Below are positions 27,314 to 35,969 of a stretch of DNA of 64,000 bases, in pieces. Position numbers and translations under genes: made by a program. Location of the stretch: NCBI RefSeq assembly GCF_013200955.2, contig NZ_CP053697.2, forward strand, positions 3,596,001 to 3,660,000, given 5' to 3'. Below the pieces are notes generated by a model. It saw nothing but the letters and a program-made list of their open reading frames with translations. It was not told the DNA's origin and did not search any database. This stretch comes from Pseudomonas campi (GTDB taxonomy: Bacteria > Pseudomonadota > Gammaproteobacteria > Pseudomonadales > Pseudomonadaceae). Position 1 is the stretch's first letter; the number at the start of each line of letters is the position of its first letter.

Positions 27314-28326
27314 GCGTCTGTTCACAAGCGATGGCCAAGCAGCAGGGCCTTACCCTGATCGAGCTGATGGTGACCTTGCTGCTCAGCTCCTTCTTGCTAC
27401 TCGGCATTCTGCAGATATTCATCAGCACCAACAGCACCGATAGAGCCAACGCTTCTCTTGCCAGATTGCAAGAGAACGGCCGCATTGCCCTGGACATGCT
27501 CAAGCAGGATCTGCGTAGAACAGGCTACCAGGGCTGCGCCTCTCCCAAGGTAACCAGCCGCGTAAACTCCAGCCGCACTTTCCCGCTGGACGCCATGGGT
27601 GAGCAAGGCACAGAGCTCATCGAAGGGGCCGCGACCGCCAGCGATAGCCTGATCATGCGCCATGCCAGACCGATGATGATGCGCGCAACCAATATCAGTA
27701 ATACCCAGGTCACCTTTGTCAGCGGCAACAACATTAACTTCACGGAAGGTGAGCGCTACGAATTTATCCTGACCAACTGCGAGGAGGTTGCAATCTTCAC
27801 TGGGGTTGCTTCAGCACGCAGCGCTAATCCAGACCTCACAAGTTCGATGCCCAATCGATACACCCTCACCAGCCTGCAAGGCGCCAACAGTGGCACGCCG
27901 CCAAGCCTGTACGGCATCCCCCTAGGTGAAGGCTCGCAATTTCTCCAAGTGATTGAAAATACCTACACCCTTGAGGGCGACCCTAGCAACCTCGACAGCG
28001 CCGGCAATGAAATATCGACCCTCTACAAGAACGGCGAGCCAATGATTGCCAACGTCGATAACTTCCAGGTGCTCTATGGGGTCACCAGCGGCACTCAGAC
28101 CAGTTGGGTAAATGGCGAAGACCTCACCAACGCTCAACGCGAGGACGTCAGCCGCCTGCAGATCAGCCTGGTGATATCCAGCCCTGACGAAGTTAGCGAC
28201 GCAGCCAATACGCAGTCGTTTGCCATTGCCAATATTGGCACCGACACGCAGCTCGACGCCATCGCAGATCGTCGCCTACGCCGCGTACTGAATACTGTCG
28301 TAGACGTAAGGAACCGCCGACCATGA
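27310..28326 (+). CDS. pilW: Type IV minor pilin PilW
   Basis: 338-residue prepilin: AKQQGLTLIELMVTLLLSSF, with Leu rather than Phe after the cleaved Gly, and a large beta-rich globular domain. It carries the family's early motif RLQENGRIALDMLKQDLRRTGYQGC. Overlaps pilV (ATGA) and pilX by 4 bases, indicating coupled translation across the operon. Confidence 0.93.
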   Translation: MSVCSQAMAKQQGLTLIELMVTLLLSSFLLLGILQIFISTNSTDRANASLARLQENGRIALDMLKQDLRRTGYQGCASPKVTSRVNSSRTFPLDAMGEQGTELIEGAATASDSLIMRHARPMMMRATNISNTQVTFVSGNNINFTEGERYEFILTNCEEVAIFTGVASARSANPDLTSSMPNRYTLTSLQGANSGTPPSLYGIPLGEGSQFLQVIENTYTLEGDPSNLDSAGNEISTLYKNGEPMIANVDNFQVLYGVTSGTQTSWVNGEDLTNAQREDVSRLQISLVISSPDEVSDAANTQSFAIANIGTDTQLDAIADRRLRRVLNTVVDVRNRRP

Positions 28327-28790
28327 AAACTCTACATCGCCAAAACCAGCAGCGCGGCATGGTGCTCGTCGTCAGCCTAACTCTGCTGTTGCTGCTAACC
28401 ATTCTGGCCATCAGTGCCTCGACCAGCTCCTCGCTGCAAGAGCGCATGGCCAGCAATGCCCAGGAAAACAACGTGGCGTTCCAGGCAGCTGAAAGCGCAC
28501 TGGCCAACCTCAGCAGCCAGGTCGAAAATGGCACTACTCCTGTCGCTGACAGCGTGCTGGCCTTGACCTACCCAACTCGAACCGTTCGCGCGCGCATGCA
28601 GGCCGCCTCACGCTACGCCGAAGGCTCCAGCCTGGAAGCCGGTGAAGGTTCAGGCACCCCCATAATCCTCATCCACGACTTCACAAGCAGCGCGACGCTT
28701 GACGCATCCGCCACAACGGCCGCAGCAATCACCGACGACAATACCAATGCCCGCCACCTGCAGGGCCATCGCGAACGCATCATCCAGTGA
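28323..28790 (+). CDS. pilX: Type IV minor pilin PilX
   Basis: 155 residues: QNQQRGMVLVVSLTLLLLLTILAISA, with the cleavage Gly followed by Met. The helix RMASNAQENNVAFQAAESAL is the conserved PilX_N signature with the downstream Glu. It sits between pilW and pilY1 and partners PilY1 at the pilus tip. The globular domain is short and Ser/Thr/Ala-rich. Confidence 0.9.
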   Translation: MKTLHRQNQQRGMVLVVSLTLLLLLTILAISASTSSSLQERMASNAQENNVAFQAAESALANLSSQVENGTTPVADSVLALTYPTRTVRARMQAASRYAEGSSLEAGEGSGTPIILIHDFTSSATLDASATTAAAITDDNTNARHLQGHRERIIQ

Positions 28791-28809
28791 TGCATCCGAG
28801 GACTAAATA

Positions 28810-31800
28810 ATGAACAAGCGCCTCTCCGCACTTCATCGCCTGGCTCTCTGCACGGTTTCCAGCATCCTGGTGCTGCATAGCGCAGTCAGCCATGCCGACG
28901 ACACCGAAATTTTCTTCGGTGGTGCCGCCATCGATGACAGCGTTCGCCCGAACGTATTGTTCGTGCTAGACAACTCGGGCTCCATGGCCTGGCGTACAGA
29001 CAGCAACAGCAACCCGTCGGGCTCGCAGCAGTCGCGCATGCAGATTCTCAAGGACTCATTCTCGACCATCATCAACAATGCTGGCGCCATCAATGCGGGC
29101 ATCATGGTGCTCAATAGTCGTAGCGCCTATGACAATACCCGCATGGTCTACCCAGTCAGCAACATCGATGACCCTCTGCCCTCATCGGTTCAGCTGGTGG
29201 CCAGCACTCCAGAAATTCGCGCGAGTGGCGACGATGCCACTCAGAGCTCGCTGAGTAGCACCGCCGTCATCAACGCTACATCCCTGGTCATGGGCAATAT
29301 CTCCACGCCGATTATGGTGGGCACCACCAACACCAACACCCTGAAAAACGATGGTGCCTACTACCTGACTTCGACTGGCTATTCCTGCGCCCTCAACCCC
29401 AACGCCCTAGATCCGGTTGCTGGGCGCCCAAGTACCAACTGCCCGAACGCCTCAGCACTCTCTACCATAAACCTGCGCAATAACAGCTCCGGCAGCACAG
29501 CTCTGTTTCATTTTCGTGGCATCAGTCAACCGGCAGATAGAACCATTACCAGCGCCTATCTGGAGCTAACCCCAACTAATGATCAAAACAATAGCAATCG
29601 TCCGCGACTTGATCTCTACATAGAGAACGCCAAGGTACCGGCTGCTCTCGATGACAGCGGCCTGCTCAACCCAGCCGCCGCCCCTCGCAGCTTCATCTAT
29701 AGCGACCCAAGAGCCAGCAGTTGGCAAGATGGCGGCACGGCGCGATTCGATATCACCAGTGAGCTTCGTAATCTGCTGGATAATGATGCTGATCCGATCG
29801 GCGACTTGGTCATGAGATTCCGCGCTCAGCAGAACCGCGACTACACCTTCGCCGCACAGGGCGGTACTGCCGCGGTGATGCCGCGCATCGTGATCAACTA
29901 TGACGATATCAGCTCCCAGATCGAAGCACGTAAAGGTGGCTTGCGCTTCCAGGATGTCGGCATTCCCCAAGGGGCGACCATTACCGCCGCCTACCTTTCC
30001 TTTACACCTGCCTCTAGTAACAGCGACGCCGTACGCTTTGCAGTGACAGCCGAGAAAGTGGCTGATGCCGCCATTTTCACGGGCACCACCAACATGGGCG
30101 CAAGGCTGCCTACCACCGCCATAACCACCTGGGATGCACCAGCCTGGTCGACCAGCTCGCCACCCGTAGCAATTGAAGGGCCCGACGTCAGGGCACTGGT
30201 TCAAGAAGTCGTGAACCTGCCCACCTGGTGTGGCAATAACTCCATGGGTTTCTACCTGAGCCCGACCAGCGGAGTCGGTACTCGCACGGCCCACAGCATC
30301 GACGGAGCGCCTGGCCTGCAACCCACCCTGACGGTTACCTATACCGGTGGTGAAACCGGGTGCCTCAACCCAATACTCGAAGCCACGGTCAATAACCCGA
30401 AGAACGATGCTTATGAAGAGTCGGATGACGACATGGTTCTGGGCGGAGATACCCTACCGGTTGATCAGAGTCGCTTCGCTGCTCGCTTCGAAGGTGTTCC
30501 GCTGATTAATGGCGCAACCATTCTGGACGCCCAAGTGATTTTTACCCCAGCTAACACTGTCCCCACTGCCAACGTCACCACCACTGTGCGCTTTGAGAAT
30601 GCCGACAACTCGGCCCCCTTCACCGCCACCGACGACGACATTACCGACCGTAATGACACGACCGACAGCAGTTGCACACTGAACAGCTGGGTCGCCAGCA
30701 CGCCAGTCACCTGTACCAACACAACCCTTCGCTCAGGCCTGCAAAGTGTCGTAAACCGCGGCGGCTGGTCACCAGGCAATGCACTCACGGTGATGTCGGT
30801 GCAAGGCAGCAACTCCACGCTGGAAGTCCAGGCCTATGAAAGCAACCCAGCCGAAGCGATCAAGCTGAGGATCAAGGTTGCCAACGGCGGCTTAGCTTCA
30901 TCCACCTATACCGTACGCAATCATCTGAACGCCCTAGTACAGGCCATGAATGCCAGCGATGGCACACCGATAGTTCCCACCATGAACGAGGCAGCTCGTT
31001 ACTTGCGCGGGGAACGCGCAGGTTATAGCAGCCCGATTACCAGCACTTGCCAATCCACGCACCTGGTCGTATTGACGGATGGCCAGGCCAATGGGAACGG
31101 CGCACAAAGCTCGATCGGTACCCTGACCGGTAGCAGTTGCACAGGGGATGCGAGCCTGTCTGACGAGCAATGCGGACGCCGGCTGGCAACCTGGATGGCG
31201 ACAAACGATCAATCCAGCATCGCCGACGACAATTTCATCACCACCCATACCATTGGTTTCGCCCTGGGCGCATTGGCCCCCAACACCGGCCCACAAACCT
31301 TCCTGACGGACATGGCCAACAATGGCAAGGGCAAAGCTTATACAGCCGAGAATGCTTCAGAACTGAGCACGGCGTTCAGCAAGATTCTCCAGGATGTGCT
31401 GAGTACCGACACCACCTTCGTCAGCCCTGGCGCCACGGCCAACCAGTTCAACCGGCAGAGCAACAAGAACGAGGTGTACTTCGCCCTGTTCAAACCGTCG
31501 GAAACCAATAGCTGGGTCGGCAACCTCAAGCGTTATGGTTTGAATAGCAACTCCGGCGACATCATCATTGATGCTGACAACGTTGGCGCCATTGATACCA
31601 ACACTGGGTTCTTCAAGTCTACTGCACGCAGCTTCTGGACCACTGGCAGCGATGGCAACAACACCGCACTTGGTGGTGTAGCAAACAAACTGCCGGCTTA
31701 TGCTACTCGCAAGGTCTACACCTACACCGGCAACTCCCCAGCTGCTGCAGTTGCGCTGAACGCTGGAGCCTATCTGCTGAATGACGCCAACAGCAACGTC

Positions 31801-33552
31801 ACCCAGGCGATTCTAGGTGCCAGCAGCGCGGCCGAGCGGACCTCACTGATCAACTGGATTCGGGGCCGCAACGATGACGGCAGCCAGCGTAACGCTATCG
31901 GCGATCCGTTACATTCTGTTCCACGCCTGGTGACCTATGAGTGCAGCAGCTTCACTGACAGCACCCTGACCGCTTGCGCCAGTGAGAAGCAAAGCGTGTT
32001 CGTTGGCACCAACGAAGGCTTCGTGCAGGCGTTCAACACCAATACCGGTGTTGAGCAGATGGCGTTCATGCCGGAAGCACTGCTGGGCAACATCAAGGCG
32101 CTCAAAGCCAATGAGGAATCGACCACCCTGGCCCCACGCAAATATGGCATGGACAATACCGTGGTCACTTGGGTCAATGATGTCAACGGCAATGGCGTCA
32201 TCTATGGCGGACGCGATCCATCCAACCCTGTGCCGACTTTGCTGCCATCAGGGCTTAATAGCGGCGAATTTGTCTACGCCTACGCCACCATGGGCCGCGG
32301 CGGACGCAATCTGTACTCGCTGGACGTGACGGACATCAACAACCCGAAAATGCGCTGGTTCATTACCCCCAGCACTCCTGGCTTCGCCAAACTTGGCCAG
32401 ACTTGGTCGACTCCAGTTGTAACCAAAATCGACATAAACGGCACCAGCACACCAGTTCTCATGTTCGCTGGCGGATATGACGAAACACAGGACGACATCA
32501 GTATTCTCAACCAGAACAAGGACGGTTCTGCGCGCACGCAAGATAGCCAGGGCAATTCCATCTATATCGTTAACGCCCTGACAGGCACCCTGATCTGGTC
32601 CGGCAGCAATGAAGCGACCAACGTCTCCGCCCAGGCCCACCAACAGCTGAGCAAGATGACTTACAGCATCCCCAGCAGCTTGCGGGCAATCGATATCAAC
32701 CGCGATGGCTATGCCGACCAGTTCTTTGTTGGCGACATGGGCGGGCAAGTCTGGCGTTTCTTCATCAACAACGGCAACAGCACCAGCAGCCTTGTCAGCC
32801 CGCTCGATAGTGGCGCAGGCACCACTGGCGATGGTGTTTTCGCTAATGTGATTCCAGCCAACACTGGCGGCGAGACAACTGCTGAATTGAAAGGCAAGCT
32901 ACGCCGCTTCTACAACGAGCCCGACATTGCCCTGCTAACTGTCAACGCAGGCAAGGCACTAGTTGTGAACATCGGATCTGGCTACCGCGGGCACCCGCTG
33001 GACACTGGTGCAGATGATCGTTTCTATTCATTCAGAACCCCAATCATCGACAGCAATGCCGCTCATACCGTCATAACCGAAGATTCCATGTACGACGCAA
33101 CGCTGAACCTGGTACAGGAAGGCTCTGCAGCCCAACAGGCGGCGGCCGCCACCGAGTTCGCCAAGAACAGCGGTGGCTGGTATATCCGCCTGGAGAATGA
33201 CGGAGAGAAGGTTCTCGCAGAGTCCACAACCTTTGGCGGCAAGGTGTACTTTAGCACCTACGAACCCAATGCCAGTTCAGCCAACAACTCGTGCAAGGCG
33301 GTACAAGGTGTAGGGCGTGCCTATGCGGTCAACCTCTTCGACGCTACGCCCATGACCCAGACAGTTTCTGGCACACCGGATCGTGCAGACAGAAGCCAAG
33401 AGCTTCTGACTGCGGGAATTCCACCCAAAGGTATTATCCTATTCCCCGAAGGTAGCGGCGCCCCGCCACCGGTGCAGTGCGTTGGTACCGAATGTGCGGA
33501 ACTGAAGATCGATAACACTGTCGGCCCGACCTACTGGATTGATGAGCTCTAA
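28810..33552 (+). CDS. pilY1: Type IV pilus tip adhesin PilY1, enlarged
   Basis: 1580-residue exported protein (signal peptide to about residue 30, HSAVSHA-DDTE). An N-terminal von Willebrand A domain begins RPNVLFVLDNSGSMAW (MIDAS DxSxS) and appears to resume only at about 690 (NALVQAMNASDGTPIVPTMN, HLVVLTDGQANGNG). Between lie about 550 residues of three related beta modules (ITSAYLELTP, ITAAYLSFTP, ILDAQVIFTP). The C-terminal part is the PilY1 beta-propeller, with a calcium-binding loop DINRDGYADQFFVGDMGGQVW. P. aeruginosa PilY1 is about 1160 residues. It acts in pilus extension, surface sensing and adhesion. Confidence 0.95.
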   Translation: MNKRLSALHRLALCTVSSILVLHSAVSHADDTEIFFGGAAIDDSVRPNVLFVLDNSGSMAWRTDSNSNPSGSQQSRMQILKDSFSTIINNAGAINAGIMVLNSRSAYDNTRMVYPVSNIDDPLPSSVQLVASTPEIRASGDDATQSSLSSTAVINATSLVMGNISTPIMVGTTNTNTLKNDGAYYLTSTGYSCALNPNALDPVAGRPSTNCPNASALSTINLRNNSSGSTALFHFRGISQPADRTITSAYLELTPTNDQNNSNRPRLDLYIENAKVPAALDDSGLLNPAAAPRSFIYSDPRASSWQDGGTARFDITSELRNLLDNDADPIGDLVMRFRAQQNRDYTFAAQGGTAAVMPRIVINYDDISSQIEARKGGLRFQDVGIPQGATITAAYLSFTPASSNSDAVRFAVTAEKVADAAIFTGTTNMGARLPTTAITTWDAPAWSTSSPPVAIEGPDVRALVQEVVNLPTWCGNNSMGFYLSPTSGVGTRTAHSIDGAPGLQPTLTVTYTGGETGCLNPILEATVNNPKNDAYEESDDDMVLGGDTLPVDQSRFAARFEGVPLINGATILDAQVIFTPANTVPTANVTTTVRFENADNSAPFTATDDDITDRNDTTDSSCTLNSWVASTPVTCTNTTLRSGLQSVVNRGGWSPGNALTVMSVQGSNSTLEVQAYESNPAEAIKLRIKVANGGLASSTYTVRNHLNALVQAMNASDGTPIVPTMNEAARYLRGERAGYSSPITSTCQSTHLVVLTDGQANGNGAQSSIGTLTGSSCTGDASLSDEQCGRRLATWMATNDQSSIADDNFITTHTIGFALGALAPNTGPQTFLTDMANNGKGKAYTAENASELSTAFSKILQDVLSTDTTFVSPGATANQFNRQSNKNEVYFALFKPSETNSWVGNLKRYGLNSNSGDIIIDADNVGAIDTNTGFFKSTARSFWTTGSDGNNTALGGVANKLPAYATRKVYTYTGNSPAAAVALNAGAYLLNDANSNVTQAILGASSAAERTSLINWIRGRNDDGSQRNAIGDPLHSVPRLVTYECSSFTDSTLTACASEKQSVFVGTNEGFVQAFNTNTGVEQMAFMPEALLGNIKALKANEESTTLAPRKYGMDNTVVTWVNDVNGNGVIYGGRDPSNPVPTLLPSGLNSGEFVYAYATMGRGGRNLYSLDVTDINNPKMRWFITPSTPGFAKLGQTWSTPVVTKIDINGTSTPVLMFAGGYDETQDDISILNQNKDGSARTQDSQGNSIYIVNALTGTLIWSGSNEATNVSAQAHQQLSKMTYSIPSSLRAIDINRDGYADQFFVGDMGGQVWRFFINNGNSTSSLVSPLDSGAGTTGDGVFANVIPANTGGETTAELKGKLRRFYNEPDIALLTVNAGKALVVNIGSGYRGHPLDTGADDRFYSFRTPIIDSNAAHTVITEDSMYDATLNLVQEGSAAQQAAAATEFAKNSGGWYIRLENDGEKVLAESTTFGGKVYFSTYEPNASSANNSCKAVQGVGRAYAVNLFDATPMTQTVSGTPDRADRSQELLTAGIPPKGIILFPEGSGAPPPVQCVGTECAELKIDNTVGPTYWIDEL

Positions 33553-33554
33553 TA

Positions 33555-33980
33555 ATGAATAGAAAGCACTTTGGCTTCACATTGATCGAGATGATGATTG
33601 TGCTTGCTATCCTGGGCATCCTTGCAGCCATTGCCATACCCAGCTACCAGGGTTACCTGAGGAGGGCTGCCTGTGAAGACGCCAAAGCGACAATGGTTGG
33701 GGCAGCTAATTTGATGGAGCGCTTCAGAGCGCAAAACAATACATATGCGACTGCAACACAAGCAACATTAGGCGCATATGCGCAAAGTCCGGTGGACAGT
33801 AATAGCAAACAAACCGATATCGTAATTGTCAACCCGACCGCTACCGGCTATTCGCTGACAGCGACGCCAATAGCCACAGGCCGCCTGAATGGCCTTGGCA
33901 CACTGACCTTGAGTTCGGCTGGCGTCCGGGGTGGGACTGGAGCGCTGGCCAATGCCTGGGGCAGTTGCTCTGGCATATAA
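33555..33980 (+). CDS. pilE: Type IV minor pilin PilE
   Basis: 141-residue prepilin: MNRKHFGFTLIEMMIVLAILGILAAIAIPSYQGYLRR, with cleavage at G-FTLIE and a C-terminal disulfide (CEDAKATM... to GSC) typical of pilins. It starts 2 bases after the pilY1 stop, so the pilY2 gene present between these in P. aeruginosa is absent. A strong terminator ends the operon. Confidence 0.94.
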   Translation: MNRKHFGFTLIEMMIVLAILGILAAIAIPSYQGYLRRAACEDAKATMVGAANLMERFRAQNNTYATATQATLGAYAQSPVDSNSKQTDIVIVNPTATGYSLTATPIATGRLNGLGTLTLSSAGVRGGTGALANAWGSCSGI

Positions 33981-33985
33981 ATAAC

Positions 33986-34010
33986 AACGGGGCCGAAAGG
34001 CCCCGTTTTC
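33986..34010. terminator. Bidirectional terminator between pilE and ispH
   Basis: AACGGGGCC, loop GAAA, GGCCCCGTT followed by TT; it ends the minor pilin operon and serves convergent ispH. Confidence 0.9.
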
Positions 34011-34020
34011 ATTTGTGCAA

Positions 34021-34965
34021 TTAAACGCTCTTGAGCCGCAGCTCCTTGGGCATCGAGAAGGTCACATTCTCCGGCCTGCCATCCAGCTCCTCCGCGCCGA
34101 CGGCGCCCCAACTGCGCAGACGCTCGACTACGCCAAGCACCAGCACTTCAGGCGCCGAAGCACCGGCCGTGATGCCAATACGCTCAGCATTGGCAAACCA
34201 CTCCGGCTTTAGATCCTCAGCGCCATCGATCAGATAGGCCGGAGTATCCAGCCGCTCTGCCAGTTCGCGCAGGCGGTTGGAGTTGGAGCTGTTCGGACTA
34301 CCCACCACCAGCACCACATCGCACTCGCTAGCCAACTGTTTGACCGCATCCTGGCGGTTCTGCGTGGCGTAGCAGATGTCGTCCTTGCGCGGGCCGCCGA
34401 TGCTCGGGTACTTGGCGCGCAGGGCGTCGATCACCTTGCTGGTGTCGTCCATGGACAGGGTGGTCTGGGTGACAAAAGCCAGGGACTCGGGATTGCGCAC
34501 CTGCAACGCGGCCACATCCGCCTCGTCCTCGACCAGGTAGATGCTGCCGCCGTTGCGCTCGTCGTACTGGCCCATGGTGCCTTCGACTTCCGGGTGTCCT
34601 TCATGACCAATGAGGATGCATTCGCGGCCGTCGCGGCTGTAGCGCGCCACTTCCATATGCACCTTGGTCACCAGCGGGCAGGTCGCGTCGAACACCTTGA
34701 GGCCACGTGCCTCAGCCTCCTGACGCACGGCCTGGGAGACGCCGTGGGCGCTGAAGATGACGATGACGTTATCCGGCACCTGATCCAGCTCTTCGACGAA
34801 GATCGCGCCGCGCGCACGCAGGTCCTCGACCACGAACTTGTTGTGCACCACTTCGTGCCGTACATAGATCGGCGCGCCGAACACTTCCAGGGCACGGTTG
34901 ACGATCTCGATGGCGCGGTCGACGCCGGCGCAGAAACCGCGGGGGTTGGCGAGTTTGATTTGCAT
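34021..34965 (-). CDS. ispH: 4-hydroxy-3-methylbut-2-enyl diphosphate reductase
   Basis: Iron-sulfur enzyme that makes IPP and DMAPP, the last step of the MEP isoprenoid pathway. The 314-residue protein shows the three cluster cysteines in [20 protein letters not shown] and [11 protein letters not shown], plus [13 protein letters not shown]. The ATG at 34965 gives the standard [15 protein letters not shown]-terminus; a longer upstream frame has no family support. Last gene of the ribF-ileS-lspA-fkpB-ispH cluster. Confidence 0.97.
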   Translation of the reverse strand: MQIKLANPRGFCAGVDRAIEIVNRALEVFGAPIYVRHEVVHNKFVVEDLRARGAIFVEELDQVPDNVIVIFSAHGVSQAVRQEAEARGLKVFDATCPLVTKVHMEVARYSRDGRECILIGHEGHPEVEGTMGQYDERNGGSIYLVEDEADVAALQVRNPESLAFVTQTTLSMDDTSKVIDALRAKYPSIGGPRKDDICYATQNRQDAVKQLASECDVVLVVGSPNSSNSNRLRELAERLDTPAYLIDGAEDLKPEWFANAERIGITAGASAPEVLVLGVVERLRSWGAVGAEELDGRPENVTFSMPKELRLKSV

Positions 34966-35029
34966 GCTGGGAATCTCGGCGCACGAAGGAGGCGATGGGA
35001 AGAGTGTACGCCTCTCCCCGTGTAGCAGA

Positions 35030-35467
35030 TCAGGCCGAGCGAACCTCGATGATTTCCACATCGAAACTCAGCGTCTTGCCCGACAGCGGATGATTGAAAT
35101 CGATGGTCACCTGGCTGTCGTCGAAGGCCTTGACCACCCCCGGCAACTCGGCATTGGCGGCATCGTTGAAGATCACCAGCAAACCTTCAGACAACTCCAT
35201 GTCAGCGAACTGCGAGCGCGGCATAACCTGCACGTTCTGCGGGTTGGGCTGACCGAAGGCATTTTCCGGCTCGATCTGCAGGCTGCGCTTGTCACCAGCC
35301 TTGAAGCCGAACAGCGCTGCCTCGAAACCCGGCAGCAGGTTGCCGTCACCGACCTTGAAGGTCGCCGGGCTCTTGTCGAAAGTACTGTCGACCACATCGC
35401 CATTGGCCAGCTTGAGGGCGAAATGCAGGGTGACTTCCTTGTCCGGGCCAATACGTTGCTCAGTCAT
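35030..35467 (-). CDS. fkpB: FKBP-type peptidyl-prolyl isomerase, SlpA/FkpB type
   Basis: 145-residue SlyD-like FKBP with an inserted chaperone flap: [52 protein letters not shown] and [18 protein letters not shown] are family signatures. It lacks SlyD's His-rich tail. Start overlaps the lspA stop by 8 bases, as part of the ileS-lspA-fkpB-ispH operon. Confidence 0.93.
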   Translation of the reverse strand: MTEQRIGPDKEVTLHFALKLANGDVVDSTFDKSPATFKVGDGNLLPGFEAALFGFKAGDKRSLQIEPENAFGQPNPQNVQVMPRSQFADMELSEGLLVIFNDAANAELPGVVKAFDDSQVTIDFNHPLSGKTLSFDVEIIEVRSA

Positions 35468-35969
35468 GGGCAGGTTCTCCGGACTTCTTGCTCTTGAACA
35501 TATCCAGCGCCAGCATTACCGCACCGACGGTAATGGCGCTGTCCGCCAGGTTGAAGGCGGGAAAACGGTAGCGGTCCTGCCAGTGCAGCAGGATGAAGTC
35601 GACCACGTGGCCGAGCACCATGCGGTCGTACAGGTTGCCCAGCGCGCCACCCAGCACCATCGCCAGGGCGATGGCCAACCAGGTTTCGTCGGCCTTCAGG
35701 CGCTTGAGCCAGACCACCAGCACAGCGCTAACGCCTAGCGCGATAGCGGCAAAGAACCAGCGCTGCCAGCCCGACTCGCCGGCCAGGAAGCTGAACGCCG
35801 CGCCACGGTTGTACACATGGACCCAGTCGAAGTACCCATCGAGCACCACCACGCGCTGGCCGTATTCGAGGAGCTGCAGCACGACCTGCTTGCTACCCTG
35901 ATCCAGCACGAACACCAGCAGCGCCAACCACAACCAGGTCAAACGACCGAAACGACTGACGTCAGACAT
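35460..35969 (-). CDS. lspA: Lipoprotein signal peptidase (signal peptidase II)
   Basis: Aspartyl membrane protease that cleaves prolipoproteins before the lipidated Cys. 169 residues with four membrane segments. The catalytic aspartates are in [20 protein letters not shown] and [14 protein letters not shown]. The ATG at 35969 overlaps the ileS stop by 8 bases; longer upstream reading frame was not used because it falls inside ileS. Confidence 0.96.
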   Translation of the reverse strand: MSDVSRFGRLTWLWLALLVFVLDQGSKQVVLQLLEYGQRVVVLDGYFDWVHVYNRGAAFSFLAGESGWQRWFFAAIALGVSAVLVVWLKRLKADETWLAIALAMVLGGALGNLYDRMVLGHVVDFILLHWQDRYRFPAFNLADSAITVGAVMLALDMFKSKKSGEPAHD

